Below are positions 27,090 to 36,481 of a stretch of 64,000 bases of DNA, in pieces. The notes beneath the pieces were generated by a model. It saw only the letters and a list, made by a program, of their open reading frames with translations. It had not been told where the DNA came from and ran no database searches. Origin of the DNA: Aeromonas veronii bv. veronii (GTDB lineage Bacteria > Pseudomonadota > Gammaproteobacteria > Enterobacterales > Aeromonadaceae); NCBI RefSeq assembly GCF_000820225.1, contig NZ_CDDK01000046.1, positions 1 to 64,000 on the forward strand, given 5' to 3'. A program made the position numbers and the translations under genes. Each line of letters begins with the position of its first letter. The first letter of the stretch is position 1.

Positions 27090-27117
27090 GCCCGATGTTT
27101 TTAATTTAACATCGGGC
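27090..27117 (-). terminator. Hairpin downstream of hycI
   Basis: GCCCGATGTT and AACATCGGGC form a perfect 10-bp stem with an 8-base AT loop, 60 bases past the hycI stop. No clear T run follows on the minus strand, but position and strength suggest the end of the hyc transcript. Confidence 0.55.
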
Positions 27118-27175
27118 CTCGATCACATTGCCGGAACCGTTGGTCAATAACGGTCGTTAACAATTCGATAAATAA

Positions 27176-27667
27176 TCACCGCTTGGCGTTGGCAATATTC
27201 CACTGCTCCAGTTTCTCTATTAACAAGTCGGTATCTTTGGCTGCATCAAGATGCTGATAAAGATAATCCATCGCCTCACTCACCATCTCGGTCATCGGGA
27301 AAGAGAACGCCACTATGGCCGGTTGTACCCCGACAAAGATCACCTCGGGGACAAAGGTCTTGAGCTCGTCGATCAGGAAATTGAGCGGCATATTGTGGGT
27401 CGAGAAGATAAACATCTCGGCGATTGTCTCGGGGGGGATCACCTGCAGGGTACCCGCCTTTTCGCCGATCTCGGCGGCATCCACCAGCACCACCCGCTCA
27501 GGTTGCAGCTCCCGCACCTTGTAGACCACATTTTCCGGCGCGATGCCGCCGTCGATATGGATCCAGCCGGGCAGGGGGGTGGCCTGCAGCTTGTCGGCGA
27601 GATAGGGGCCGGCACCGTCGTCCCCCATCATGGCATTGCCCACGGTCAACACGAGATTGCAGCCCAT
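27176..27667 (-). CDS. hycI: Hydrogenase-3 maturation endopeptidase
   Basis: HycI (163 residues) cleaves the C-terminal tail of HycE after nickel insertion. It shows the family start LVLTVGNAMMGDDGAGPYL with the nickel-sensing acidic residue, RVVLVDAAEIGEKAGT, and THNMPLNFLIDELK containing the conserved His. It shares a base with the hycH stop (TGATG). It is distinct from HybD, matching the two hydrogenase large subunits in the window. Confidence 0.95.
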   Translation of the reverse strand: MGCNLVLTVGNAMMGDDGAGPYLADKLQATPLPGWIHIDGGIAPENVVYKVRELQPERVVLVDAAEIGEKAGTLQVIPPETIAEMFIFSTHNMPLNFLIDELKTFVPEVIFVGVQPAIVAFSFPMTEMVSEAMDYLYQHLDAAKDTDLLIEKLEQWNIANAKR

Positions 27668-28080
27668 CAGCGGCTCCTTACCATCAGGTACATATGGGGG
27701 TCGTTAAAGAGGGCGGTCAGCTGATCCATAAAGGTGTTGGTCCAGCCCAGCTCCTGCTCATCGAGTAGATTGTCGGCTTTGCGCAGTCGGTCGAAGGCGC
27801 AGGCCAGCATATGGCAGTGCTCGCGATAGATGGTGATCTCGCCAAAGGTGAGAAATCCCTCCATCTTGCGGCGCGCTTCACTCCCCTCTGGCAGCTTGGC
27901 TACCCAGTCGCGATAACCGGTCAGCGAGCAGACCAGGTCTGCTCGCAGGCAATCGACGATGCCGAGGTGGTGGCCGATGGCGAGGCTGTAGTACATCACC
28001 TCCCTGGCCTCTTCCGGCACGTCGAACTGCTCGTCGACGAACTTGCGCGAGAGGCGATAGAAGAAAACCTCGTCAGCCAT
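27667..28080 (-). CDS. hycH: Formate hydrogenlyase maturation protein HycH
   Basis: HycH (137 residues) is needed in E. coli for maturation of HycE, though its biochemical role is unclear. The product begins [16 protein letters not shown] and has the family stretches [18 protein letters not shown] and [19 protein letters not shown] 28080 overlaps the hycG stop by 8 bases; longer open frame upstream is out of family. Confidence 0.92.
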   Translation of the reverse strand: MADEVFFYRLSRKFVDEQFDVPEEAREVMYYSLAIGHHLGIVDCLRADLVCSLTGYRDWVAKLPEGSEARRKMEGFLTFGEITIYREHCHMLACAFDRLRKADNLLDEQELGWTNTFMDQLTALFNDPHMYLMVRSR

Positions 28081-28888
28081 GTACCGCCTCTCCCTTGCCG
28101 GCCGCCCGGTTGAGGCAGGCGTTTGCGAGGTTGTTGACGATCTCCGAGAGGCGCGGATCGTCGTGCTGATCGAGGTAGCTCTGGATGCGCAGATCCACAT
28201 CCTGCTGGGTCGCCCCTTCGAGCAGGGCCATGAATTCGTCGGCAATGATCCGCCCCTGACGATAACCGGCCATGCGGCGCGCTTCGCGCTCGATCATCAC
28301 CCGGATTTCATTGGGGATGCCGGTGTGGCGCAGCTCGACCCGCTCACCCGGTTGCACCTCGTGGCTGGTGGCTTTGAGTTTCTGCTCAAGCAGACCGAGC
28401 GCCACGGCAAAGCCGTAGATGGTAGCCGCCGGTGTCGGAGGGCAGCCGGGGATATAGACATCCACCGGCACGATCTTGTCGGTGCCGCCCCAGACGCAGT
28501 AGAGGTCGTGGAAGATGCCACCGTCACAGCCGCAGGCGCCGTAGGCAATGCAGATCTTGGGATCGGGTGCCGCCTCGTAGGCGCGCAGGGCCGGTACCCG
28601 CATCGCCCGGGTCACCGCGCCGGTAAAGAGCAGGATGTCGGCGTGGCGGGGGGAGGCGACCACCTTGATGCCGAAACGCTCGGCATCAAACAGCGGGGTG
28701 ATGGTGGCGAAGATCTCGATCTCGCAGGCGTTGCAGCCGCCGCAATCGACCCGGTAGACATAGGCCGAGCGGCGAATGTCTTTCAGCAGGGTCTTCTTGA
28801 GTTTGGTGATCTCGGGATCTTGTGCCAGCGGCACGGCGCGGGTATGGGCATGGCCGACAACCGGTTCTATGCCTTGGATCTTGCTCAT
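28073..28888 (-). CDS. hycG: Formate hydrogenlyase small subunit (NuoB-like)
   Basis: HycG (271 residues) holds the 4Fe-4S cluster nearest the HycE active site. Cysteine motifs are [23 protein letters not shown] and PGCPPTPA, as in NuoB and HycG. It begins [10 protein letters not shown] at ATG 28888, which has AGGAG upstream; a GTG three codons earlier is less likely. It shares one base with hycF. Confidence 0.95.
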   Translation of the reverse strand: MSKIQGIEPVVGHAHTRAVPLAQDPEITKLKKTLLKDIRRSAYVYRVDCGGCNACEIEIFATITPLFDAERFGIKVVASPRHADILLFTGAVTRAMRVPALRAYEAAPDPKICIAYGACGCDGGIFHDLYCVWGGTDKIVPVDVYIPGCPPTPAATIYGFAVALGLLEQKLKATSHEVQPGERVELRHTGIPNEIRVMIEREARRMAGYRQGRIIADEFMALLEGATQQDVDLRIQSYLDQHDDPRLSEIVNNLANACLNRAAGKGEAVHG

Positions 28889-29445
28889 CACATCCACTCC
28901 TTTTGTGCGGCCATCGGTGTGGCTATCGGTGTGATCAGGGCCGAGTCAGGCTGGCTCAGCATGCTCTGTTTTCGTTTGCAGTCGGGGCAGTGGTGCAGTC
29001 GCTCCGGGGTAGCCAGCGGGGTGCCCGCCTGCTTGAGAGTGTCCTCCACCAGCGCCACCAGCTTGCTCGGGGCAAAGTAGGTGCCGCACAGGGTGCAGGG
29101 GGCCAACGCGAAGCGGGCTTCCTCATAGAGATCCGCCTTGTTGGTCACCGCCAGCTCGAATTCGGGGGAGAGGGCGATGGCGCGGGTCGGGCAGACCTCC
29201 TCGCAGCGGCCGCAGAAGATGCAGCGCGCCATGGAGATCTCCCAGCGCCGTTCGCCGGTCTCCATGTCCACTTCCATCACCAGCGCATTGGCCGGGCAGG
29301 CCTTGGTGCAGGCGGCGCAGGCGATGCACTGATCCGCCTGATATTTCGGTTTGCCGCGAAAATCCCGGTTCACATCAATAGGAGCGAAGGGGTACTTGGC
29401 GGTCGGGGTGCCAGCCTTGAGGATGGTCTTGAACAGCTTGATCAT
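28888..29445 (-). CDS. hycF: Formate hydrogenlyase ferredoxin-like subunit
   Basis: HycF (185 residues, NuoI-like) carries two 4Fe-4S clusters, [12 protein letters not shown] and [12 protein letters not shown], linking HycB to HycG/HycE. The C-terminal part has extra cysteines ([16 protein letters not shown]) that look like a zinc or FeS knuckle, also present in E. coli HycF. It starts 9 bases after hycE and overlaps the start of hycG. Confidence 0.94.
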   Translation of the reverse strand: MIKLFKTILKAGTPTAKYPFAPIDVNRDFRGKPKYQADQCIACAACTKACPANALVMEVDMETGERRWEISMARCIFCGRCEEVCPTRAIALSPEFELAVTNKADLYEEARFALAPCTLCGTYFAPSKLVALVEDTLKQAGTPLATPERLHHCPDCKRKQSMLSQPDSALITPIATPMAAQKEWM

Positions 29446-29454
29446 GATGACCCC

Positions 29455-31173
29455 TTATTTCAGCGGAGAGTTTTTGCGATCGATGCCGTAGCGCTCGATC
29501 TCCTTGTAGGAGACCACGGTGGATTTGCCCTTCTTGGGGTCGACCAGGGTGACCCGGTCGGTACAGGAGTAGCAGGGATCCAGACTACCGATGATGAGCG
29601 GTGCATCCGCCACGGTATTGCCGCGCAGCATGTAGCGCAGAGCGGGCCAGTTGGCGTAGGTGGCGGCGCGGCAGCGCCAGCGGAACAGCTTCTGGTTATC
29701 TCCGGTCATGCTCCAGTGGACGTTCTCGCCGCGGGGCGCTTCGGTAAAGCCCAGTGCAAACTTGCCCGGCTGGTAGGTGAACCCTTCGGTCAACAGCGGC
29801 CCCTCCGGCAGATGCTCAAGACCAAACTCAATCATGTCGAGGGAGTCGTAGAGCTCGTGGATGCGCACCAGCACCCGGGATTGCACATCGCAACCCGCCT
29901 TGGTCTGGATCTCCATCGGCAGCTCGCGGTAGCCGGCAAAGTCGTGAACCCGACGCACGTCGCGCTTGAAGCCGCTCGCCCGCATCATGGGGCCGACGCA
30001 GCTGAAATCGCGGGCAATTTGCGGCTCGAGCTTGCCGATACCGATGAGGCGGGAGGAGATGTTGGCGGTATCCAGCAGCATGGCCACCAGCGGTTTCAAC
30101 TCATCACGGAGCTCGCGCACCAGCTGGGCACCCTTGATGCGATCTTCCTTGAAGATGTCGCGGCGTACCCCGCCAATCAGGTTGAGACCGTAGGTCTTGC
30201 GCGCGCCGGTCAGCAGCTCGGCCAGGGTCATGGATTTTTCCCGTACCCGGAAGAACTGCATGAAGCCGGTGTCGAAACCGGTGAAGTGGCTCGACAGGCC
30301 GATGTTGAGGATATGGCTGTGCAGGCGCTCCACCTCCAGCAGCACGGCGCGGATCATCTTGGCCCGCTCCGGCACCGGAATACCCATGGCGTTCTCCACC
30401 GAGGTGGTGTAGGCGACGCTGTGGGTAAAGCCGCAGATGCCGCAGACCCGGTCGGTCAGAAACGCCACTTCGTTGTAGCCCATCCGGGTTTCTGCCAGTT
30501 TTTCCATGCCGCGATGGACATAGAAGAGGCGGTAGTCGGCATCGATGATGTCTTCCCCATCGACGAACAGACGAAAGTGGCCCGGTTCGTCCGAGGTGAT
30601 GTGCAGCGGGCCGACCGGCACGATGCGGTTGGCATCACTGCCCAGCTCGTTGACGAAGGGGTAGGTCTCGGTGTCGGTGGTGGGCATCGGGCGCTGGCGA
30701 TAATCCATGGCGTCCTTGCGCAGGGGGTGGATATCCTCCGGCCAGTCGTCCGGCAGTACCAGACGGCGTTCGTCCGGCAGGCCGATGGCGCGCAGGCCGT
30801 ACATGTCGCGGATCTCCCGCTCGCCCCATACCGCCGCCGGAATGGTCGGGGTGATGGAAGGGTACTCCTGGGTATCGGCATCCACCAGCACCTTGACGGT
30901 GATCCAGCATTTGGTGTCGCCCTCCATGGAGAAGACGTGGTAGACGGCGAAGTGGCCGTTGAGGCTGCGCTCGTCATTGGCAAAGGAGAGCGGAAGCCAG
31001 CCCCCCAGCTGATGGAAGATCAGGCTGGCGGTCTCGACCAGACTGGTGGGCTTGACGGTAATGGTGGCCTGATCGGCGGTTTGCCACTCCTCGTCGACGA
31101 TGGCGTGGGGCAGTTGTGCTCGCACCTGCTGGATGTAGTCGCAGCCGATGCGATCCGAAATGGCGATGGTCAT
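29455..31173 (-). CDS. hycE: Formate hydrogenlyase large subunit precursor (hydrogenase-3)
   Basis: HycE (572 residues) is the group 4 [NiFe] hydrogenase subunit that reduces protons to hydrogen at the cytoplasmic face of the inner membrane. The N-terminal 170 residues are NuoC-like and the rest NuoD-like. Nickel ligands are in RVCGICGFTHS and DPCYSCTDR. The 32-residue tail after that Arg (ends RKNSPLK) is removed by HycI. It is close to E. coli HycE along its length. An 80-base gap separates it from hycD. Confidence 0.97.
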   Translation of the reverse strand: MTIAISDRIGCDYIQQVRAQLPHAIVDEEWQTADQATITVKPTSLVETASLIFHQLGGWLPLSFANDERSLNGHFAVYHVFSMEGDTKCWITVKVLVDADTQEYPSITPTIPAAVWGEREIRDMYGLRAIGLPDERRLVLPDDWPEDIHPLRKDAMDYRQRPMPTTDTETYPFVNELGSDANRIVPVGPLHITSDEPGHFRLFVDGEDIIDADYRLFYVHRGMEKLAETRMGYNEVAFLTDRVCGICGFTHSVAYTTSVENAMGIPVPERAKMIRAVLLEVERLHSHILNIGLSSHFTGFDTGFMQFFRVREKSMTLAELLTGARKTYGLNLIGGVRRDIFKEDRIKGAQLVRELRDELKPLVAMLLDTANISSRLIGIGKLEPQIARDFSCVGPMMRASGFKRDVRRVHDFAGYRELPMEIQTKAGCDVQSRVLVRIHELYDSLDMIEFGLEHLPEGPLLTEGFTYQPGKFALGFTEAPRGENVHWSMTGDNQKLFRWRCRAATYANWPALRYMLRGNTVADAPLIIGSLDPCYSCTDRVTLVDPKKGKSTVVSYKEIERYGIDRKNSPLK

Positions 31174-31253
31174 GCAGTTCTCACTTTAATGTTCGGGAAT
31201 GAGCATTCGGTAAAGGTGAAATCGGAAAAAGTTGCTGTGCTGGCGGGCATGGC

Positions 31254-32207
31254 TCAGACCCCGACCAGATAGGCGAGCAGCGCCAGCAGGGCCAGCCCCA
31301 AGCCGTAGCGGGTGAGCTTGTGGGTGCGCACGAACTGGGTACGGGCCATGGCGTTTTCGATGATGCCGGCCAGCAAAAAGGCCACCAGCAGCTTGCAGGC
31401 GAGGATCAGCGCCGCGCCGATGAGCGCAGGCAGGCTCCAGTTGGCCGCCTTGCCGAAGGGCAGGAAAATCACCAGAAAGAGCTGCACCACCACCAGCTGC
31501 TTGAGGCCGATGGAGAGCTTGAGCAGGGCGAGACCCGCACCGGAATACTCGGTGAGCGGCCCCTCCTGCAGCTCCTGCTCGGCTTCGGCGCAGTCAAAGG
31601 GCAGCTTGCCCATCTCGACAAACACCGCGAAGGCGCAGGCGGCACCCGCCAAGAGGGTAGCGATGGGAGCGGCCAGTGGCTGGGTCGCTACATAGCTGCT
31701 GATGTTGCCCAGATCCGAGCTGCCCACCATCATCGCCATGATGAAGCAGGCGAGCACCAGAATGGGCTCCACCATAATGCCGAGGGTCAGCTCGCGGCGG
31801 GCACCGATCCCTGCAAACATGCTGCCGCTGTCGAGCCCCGCCAGCGAAAAGAAGAAGCGGAAGATGGCGAACAGATAGATATCGGTGATGAGATCCCCGG
31901 CGATGGGGAAGGGAGACTCGTGAGTCAGGGTTGGCAGCGCCATCCCTACCAGCAAGAGGGCGGCGATGAGCAGCGCAGGCATCAGGTTGAAGATGATGCC
32001 GGCAGGCTCCGGGGTCACCTCCTGACGGCGCAGGAGCTTGGCGATATCCCGGTAATCCTGCAGCAGGCCCGGCCCCTGACGGGAGTGCATCTTGGCCCGC
32101 AGCACCCGGTTGAAACCGGTGGCGAGCGGTGCCAGCGCCAGCATGGCGATGGCCTGGGTCAGGGCGAGGGCAACCATGCCCCAGCTCGGCATTTCAAGAA
32201 CAGGCAT
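31254..32207 (-). CDS. hycD: Formate hydrogenlyase membrane subunit (NuoH-like)
   Basis: HycD (317 residues) anchors the hydrogenase arm to the membrane. It has about eight hydrophobic helices and the NuoH-like cytoplasmic loop RAKMHSRQGPGLLQDYRDIAKLL. The charged MGKLPFDCAEAEQELQEG segment corresponds to the NuoH quinone-site region. Its ATG lies one base after the hycC stop. Confidence 0.95.
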   Translation of the reverse strand: MPVLEMPSWGMVALALTQAIAMLALAPLATGFNRVLRAKMHSRQGPGLLQDYRDIAKLLRRQEVTPEPAGIIFNLMPALLIAALLLVGMALPTLTHESPFPIAGDLITDIYLFAIFRFFFSLAGLDSGSMFAGIGARRELTLGIMVEPILVLACFIMAMMVGSSDLGNISSYVATQPLAAPIATLLAGAACAFAVFVEMGKLPFDCAEAEQELQEGPLTEYSGAGLALLKLSIGLKQLVVVQLFLVIFLPFGKAANWSLPALIGAALILACKLLVAFLLAGIIENAMARTQFVRTHKLTRYGLGLALLALLAYLVGV

Positions 32208-32208
32208 A

Positions 32209-34080
32209 TCAGACTCCTACAGCCATCAGGATAAAGAGCGCCAGCACAACACCATGCAGCAACCAGCTGGTTGTCCCGCTGGTATCGCCCACCCCGTGCA
32301 GGGCGCTGGCCAGATCGAGCTGCGGCTGCTTGCGATAGAGCGGCGCGCAGAGTTGGCGCAAGGTGTGGGTGACACCGCCAGAGGTGAGGCTCATGCGCTC
32401 CTCATAGGCGTAACCACAAGCCCACGGGGTGCCAGCGTGACGACGACCCAGCTTGGGGCCCTTGAAGATGGCCAGTACCAGCAACGGGATGAGGAACAGA
32501 CCCAGCAGGGTGATGGCGATAACGGGCGGGGAGAGGATCGCCTGGCTGCTATCGAGTGGCAGCAGGGTGGCGCCGGTGGCCACGTTCATTTGGCCGCTTA
32601 CCAAGGCTTGGCCATAGCTGGCGATATGGGGGGCAATCCAGGGGGCGCCCAGACCCAGCACCAGACAGACCGCGGCCAGCAGCAGGGTGCCTGCCACCAT
32701 GGCGCCCGGCACTTCGCGGGCGTGGCTCGCGTGTTCGCTGCGCGGGGCGCCGCAGAAGCAGATGCCATACACCTTGACGAAACACATCACCGCCATGGCG
32801 CCGGTCACTGCCAGCATCACTACCGCGAGCGGCGCGACGACGGAGGTGCCGAGCTTGGTCATGGAAAGGAGCGACTGATAGATAAACCACTCGCTGACAA
32901 AGCCGTTGAGCGGCGGCAGCGCCGAGATGGCCATTGCACCGATGAGGAACGCCAGCGCGGTCCAGGGCATCAGCTTGGCCAGCCCCCCCATCTTGTCCAT
33001 GTCGCGGGTGTGCAGGCGGAACATCACGGAGCCGGTGCCCATAAAGAGCAGGCTCTTGAAGATGGCGTGGTTGAGCAGGTGATAGAGGGCACCGAGCAGC
33101 CCCAGCACCACCAGTGCCGGTTGCTGGTTGGCGATGCCGATCATGCCGATACCCATCCCCATCAGGATGATGCCGATGTTCTCCACCGTGTGGTAGGCGA
33201 GCAGCCGCTTGAGATCGTGTTCGGCCAGCGCAAACAGCACCCCGAGCACTGCCGAGCAGGCACCGAAGATCAGCACCACATAGCCCCACCAGAGCTGACT
33301 GGCGCCGAGAAAATCGATGCTGACCCGCAAAATACCAAAGAGACCCAGCTTCACCATGACGCCGGACATCAGCGCCGAGATATGGGAAGGGGCGACGGGT
33401 TCGGCCACCGGCAGCCAGCCGTGCAGCGGCACGAAACCGGCGCGCAGGCCAAAGCCGCAGAAGCTGAGCAGGAACACCAGGGAGGCCAATGCGCCCGCCA
33501 GATGGTGCTCGCGCAGCGCAGCGAACTCCAGCGAGCCGCTTTCACGGCAGAGCAGCCAGAAGGCTATCAGCACCAGCGCCATGCCGATATGGTTCATCAC
33601 TAGGTAGAGACGGCTCTGTTTGGCGGCCTCGGGGTTAGTCTTGACCAGCCAGTAGGTGGTGAGGGTCACCAGCTCGTAGCAGAGCAAGAAACCGAGCGCG
33701 TTGTCGGCCAGCACCATGCCCACCATGGCAAAGAGGAAGAGGTTCATCAGCGCGCCGATGGCCACATCCCCCTTGCCCTGATATTCGCGGATATAGGCAA
33801 AGGAGTAGAGAGCGACGGCGACGCCGACGGTGCTAATCACCAACAGCATTAGCGCGGAGAGCATATCGAGGTGCACCGAGCCAAGCAGCCAGAGCTGGCC
33901 GTCGACGGGGGCGCCTTGAGCAAAGATCTGGATGGCGGCGACCAGACCCGCTAGTGACCCCAGCAGGGCAAGGCCGCTATTGAGACGGTTGGCCAGTGCG
34001 GGCAGCTTTTGCAGGAGCAAACCGGCGGCAGCGCCCAGCAAAAAGAGCAGGAGCGTGGCCATTACAAGGGGGGACAACAT
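32209..34080 (-). CDS. hycC: Formate hydrogenlyase membrane subunit (NuoL/Mrp-like)
   Basis: HycC (623 residues) is the antiporter-like membrane subunit, with some fourteen helices. It has the conserved Glu and Lys/His helices of the family (CYELVTLTTYWLVK, AEHDLKRLLAYHTVENIGI). With HycD it forms the membrane arm of formate hydrogenlyase-1. Only these two membrane subunits are encoded, which places the complex with E. coli Hyd-3 rather than the larger Hyd-4. Its start overlaps the hycB stop (ATGA). Confidence 0.95.
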   Translation of the reverse strand: MLSPLVMATLLLFLLGAAAGLLLQKLPALANRLNSGLALLGSLAGLVAAIQIFAQGAPVDGQLWLLGSVHLDMLSALMLLVISTVGVAVALYSFAYIREYQGKGDVAIGALMNLFLFAMVGMVLADNALGFLLCYELVTLTTYWLVKTNPEAAKQSRLYLVMNHIGMALVLIAFWLLCRESGSLEFAALREHHLAGALASLVFLLSFCGFGLRAGFVPLHGWLPVAEPVAPSHISALMSGVMVKLGLFGILRVSIDFLGASQLWWGYVVLIFGACSAVLGVLFALAEHDLKRLLAYHTVENIGIILMGMGIGMIGIANQQPALVVLGLLGALYHLLNHAIFKSLLFMGTGSVMFRLHTRDMDKMGGLAKLMPWTALAFLIGAMAISALPPLNGFVSEWFIYQSLLSMTKLGTSVVAPLAVVMLAVTGAMAVMCFVKVYGICFCGAPRSEHASHAREVPGAMVAGTLLLAAVCLVLGLGAPWIAPHIASYGQALVSGQMNVATGATLLPLDSSQAILSPPVIAITLLGLFLIPLLVLAIFKGPKLGRRHAGTPWACGYAYEERMSLTSGGVTHTLRQLCAPLYRKQPQLDLASALHGVGDTSGTTSWLLHGVVLALFILMAVGV

Positions 34081-34745
34081 CAGCGAACTCCCTCTGTGGT
34101 GGATAAATCGGATGCAGGGAGCGCCGTGGCGGGCGCCGAGAAGGCAGAGGCCCCTTGCGGGTTGGTGTCGGCCGCTTGCTGGCGACGGATACGGGCGGCG
34201 CGTTCGGTGTCGCCGTCATTGACCAGCTTCAGTGCCTGGGAGGGGCAGGCACCGACACAGGCCGGGCCATCGGCGCGAAATTCACAGAGGTCGCACTTGA
34301 CGGCGATGCTGCGCACGCCCGGCTCCCAGCTCAGCAGATCCTCGCCAAAGCAGCGCAGGCCGGCGGAGGTGGAGGGGTTGCTGGAGCGGATGGAGCAGGG
34401 GATATAAGTGTCGTAACTGGTGGCCACGGCCACCGGACGGCTGCCGCCGCTCTGGATGGCGCCAAACGGGCAGGCCACGGCGCAGAGATTGCAGCCGATG
34501 CAGAGCGACTCGTTGAGTTGCACGCAATCGCCGGTCTGGCGAATTGCCTCGACCGGGCACACCTTGATGCAGGGGGCATCGTCACAGTGACGGCACTGAA
34601 CCGGCATGGTCGCCTGCTCGTGTCGCATAACGGTTAAACGGGGGGCTTGCTGCAAACCTTGCGCCTTGTGTACCTCGCTGCAGGCCGCCATACAGGTGCC
34701 ACAGCCGATACAAAGCTTGGGGTCAGCGATAACGAAGCGGTTCAT
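34080..34745 (-). CDS. hycB: Formate hydrogenlyase electron-transfer subunit
   Basis: HycB (221 residues) is the four-cluster ferredoxin that takes electrons from formate dehydrogenase-H. Motifs are CIGCGTCMAAC, CRHCDDAPCIKVC, CIGCNLCAVAC and CDLC...CVGACP. It opens MNRFVIADPKLC, nearly identical to HydN in this window (MNSFVIADPSLC), so the two are paralogues. It is the first gene of the hyc operon; no hycA homologue is present. A sigma-54 type promoter lies about 45 bases upstream. Confidence 0.95.
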   Translation of the reverse strand: MNRFVIADPKLCIGCGTCMAACSEVHKAQGLQQAPRLTVMRHEQATMPVQCRHCDDAPCIKVCPVEAIRQTGDCVQLNESLCIGCNLCAVACPFGAIQSGGSRPVAVATSYDTYIPCSIRSSNPSTSAGLRCFGEDLLSWEPGVRSIAVKCDLCEFRADGPACVGACPSQALKLVNDGDTERAARIRRQQAADTNPQGASAFSAPATALPASDLSTTEGVR

Positions 34746-34789
34746 AGCCTACCTTGTCGTGTCGCGAACGGAGAAAGTAGGGGCAGGTT

Positions 34790-34805
34790 GGCAAGATACG
34801 GGCCA
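34790..34805 (-). promoter_or_regulatory. Sigma-54 promoter of hycB
   Basis: On the minus strand TGGCCC-GTATC-TTGCC fits the -24/-12 consensus TGGCAC-N5-TTGC with correct GG-to-GC spacing. It ends 45 bases before the hycB ATG. The same arrangement (TGGCCG-N5-TTGCC, 46 bases before the ATG) occurs in front of hydN. FhlA, encoded at 56.7 kb, is the expected activator. Confidence 0.8.
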
Positions 34806-34903
34806 GATTGTTCGCTGGCGTGAAATTGATTTTAACTTGCTGTTTTTAAATGATTTTAAATTCTTTGTCGCGAGGTGGTACCGAGATTGTGCGGTGTCGA
34901 AGT

Positions 34904-34927
34904 GTGACGTTCGTCACTTGTGACGAA
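34904..34927. promoter_or_regulatory. Candidate FhlA upstream activating sequence of hyc
   Basis: Three half-sites alternate in direction with two-base spacers: GTGACG (34904-34909), CGTCAC (34912-34917) and GTGACG (34920-34925). The last two form the perfect palindrome TTCGTCAC-TT-GTGACGAA. The array sits about 100 bases upstream of the hyc sigma-54 promoter, a normal enhancer distance, with an AT-rich stretch between them. A related copy (CGTCACTTTTGTCG) lies upstream of hydN. Confidence 0.6.
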
Positions 34928-35324
34928 CCATGACACTGATGCCACGAATAGTGATGTGCAATGAGAGGCGGGATTGGCAGCATTCTCAGACCATTAGTGA
35001 TTTTTATATTAACTTTTTGGTTTGTAAGGAATTTTTAGAAAAATGCAGAGCTTCATCACAAACTGAGTCGATCAGATATTAACTTAACCGGTTAACCTGT
35101 TAAGCTGTGTTCATAGTGAAGAGACAGACTGACAGCATGACGATATGGCACCGATAGTTTTACCCAATTTAGCGCTGAGGTTGTGAGCTAAATAGCATTT
35201 ATGGTGTTTTGCGTATCCAGCGGATGTTTTGAGCGCAGCACGTAGGGTATCGAGACTTTTCTTTGCCTAACCAGATAGTTTAATATTATTAAATATGAGA
35301 AGTCACTTTGTATGAGGTCAGTAA
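34928..35324. other. AT-rich spacer between the hyc regulatory region and the GntR gene
   Basis: Nearly 400 bases with no gene seen. Base composition shifts here from GC-rich to AT-rich and stays AT-rich through the catabolic island. It holds a 12-base palindrome (35084-35095) and should contain the promoter of the rightward operon. A TTGCCT/TATTAT pair around 35265-35291 is a poorly spaced candidate. Confidence 0.5.
35084..35095. promoter_or_regulatory. Palindromic candidate operator upstream of the GntR gene
   Basis: TTAACCGGTTAA is a perfect 12-base palindrome flanked by further TTAA repeats, 230 bases upstream of the GntR/UTRA regulator gene. Its position suits an operator for this regulator or another sugar repressor; no direct evidence assigns it. 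Confidence 0.35.
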
Positions 35325-36071
35325 ATGTCTAGCAGTGTAAAGTATTTGACTATCAAGAATGACTTGATACAAGAAATAAATGAAGGGAAATATACTCCCG
35401 GACAAAAATTTTATAGCGAAGCAGAATTAAAATTAAAATATAGTGTCAGTTCAGCAACAGTGATAAAAGCCATCCATGAACTGGTCAATGAGGGTTTTTT
35501 ATTTAGACAGCAAGGAAAAGGTACTTTTATTTCCAAGTCTAAAAGAAACAAGCATGTGTTGGTTTCAGAGAGTGATCTGAGTGTCAAGTTGAACAAATCA
35601 CAAGTAACATTGATTGATGTTGCGAAAGAGGCGTCTGAGTCGATTAACAAAATATTGAATAGAGCATTCGATTCTTATTTTTATAAGATTGTAAGATTGA
35701 AGTCAGATAATGATATTCCCTATGCAGTGCAGACCTCGTACATACCAGAAAACTATTTAGACCCAAAGAAACTGGCTGAAAAAAGTGGGTATTTATCATT
35801 GTACGAGCATCTGGCAGAGTTTAATAAAATTGAGATGTACTCGATGCCATTCACTGAAGAGGTAACGGTAGTTAGTAACGTTGATGTTTATATAGCTAAA
35901 GCTCTGTCCATCCCAGAGGGAAGTGCCGTAGTTAAAATATTAAGAACTACCTATAAAACATCTGGTGAAATTATCGAGTATATCGAGACATTTAAAAGAG
36001 TTGAGTCATTCTATTTAAAATTTGAATCGGTAAGAGGAGCAGGAAGTGGAAATACTGTTGATATCTCATGA
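35325..36071 (+). CDS. GntR/UTRA family transcriptional regulator
   Basis: This 248-residue regulator has an N-terminal winged helix (YLTIKNDLIQEINEG, then YSVSSATVIKAIHELVNEGFLFRQQGKGTF) of the GntR type. A UTRA ligand-binding domain follows from about residue 85 (IVRLKSDNDIPYAVQTSYIP, AKALSIPEGSAVVKILRTTY), as in NagR/DasR proteins that respond to phosphosugars. It has a GAGGT ribosome site and leads the PTS operon, overlapping the EIIA gene by 26 bases, so it is likely the local regulator with a phosphorylated sugar as inducer. Confidence 0.88.
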   Translation: MSSSVKYLTIKNDLIQEINEGKYTPGQKFYSEAELKLKYSVSSATVIKAIHELVNEGFLFRQQGKGTFISKSKRNKHVLVSESDLSVKLNKSQVTLIDVAKEASESINKILNRAFDSYFYKIVRLKSDNDIPYAVQTSYIPENYLDPKKLAEKSGYLSLYEHLAEFNKIEMYSMPFTEEVTVVSNVDVYIAKALSIPEGSAVVKILRTTYKTSGEIIEYIETFKRVESFYLKFESVRGAGSGNTVDIS

Positions 36072-36480
36072 TGGTATCGCGAGTGGAGCAAAAAAGTCAG
36101 CTGAACTCATTTTAGGTCCGCAAGAAAATCTACATGTTATTGAGTTAACCGCAGTTGGTGGTGTTGGTGGATTTGCTACTGAACTAATTCAATACCTCTC
36201 TAGCAAAACAAAAGAAAGTCAGAACGTAATTATCATTTCAGATTTGAAAAATGGGTCGCCATACAATACTGCTGTATCATATATCATTAATAATGATCTG
36301 GCTGATAAAGTCTCATTGCTCACAGGTATGAATCTAAATATGGTATTGGAAACCATTATGCTGGATGGTGATAGCGTGACTGGTATTGAACTGAATACCG
36401 TTATTGGTACGGCCATAGATGGAATTTCTATGATGCAACCAAGCGATTATAATACAGCAATCTCTACAGGTGATGAATAA
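36046..36480 (+). CDS. PTS mannose-family EIIA
   Basis: This 144-residue EIIA protein of the mannose/sorbose/GalNAc PTS family relays phosphate from HPr to EIIB. The phosphorylated histidine is His8 in LLISHDGIASGAKKS. Further family features are the glycine-rich NGSPYNTAVSYI and a TGMNLNMVLE stretch. The start is GTG with GAGGAG six bases upstream, inside the end of the regulator gene. EIIA, EIIB, EIIC and EIID are all separate polypeptides here. Confidence 0.9.
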   Translation: MEILLISHDGIASGAKKSAELILGPQENLHVIELTAVGGVGGFATELIQYLSSKTKESQNVIIISDLKNGSPYNTAVSYIINNDLADKVSLLTGMNLNMVLETIMLDGDSVTGIELNTVIGTAIDGISMMQPSDYNTAISTGDE

Positions 36481-36481
36481 C

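Noticed and set aside
28822-31272. Very long plus-strand open frame (about 816 codons) opposite hycE and hycF
   Set aside because: It results from high GC and codon bias on the opposite strand; the minus-strand genes have unambiguous metal-binding motifs.
35182-35197. CRP-like TGTGA half-site upstream of the GntR gene
   Set aside because: The second half-site (TAGCA) matches only three of five bases, too weak to report.
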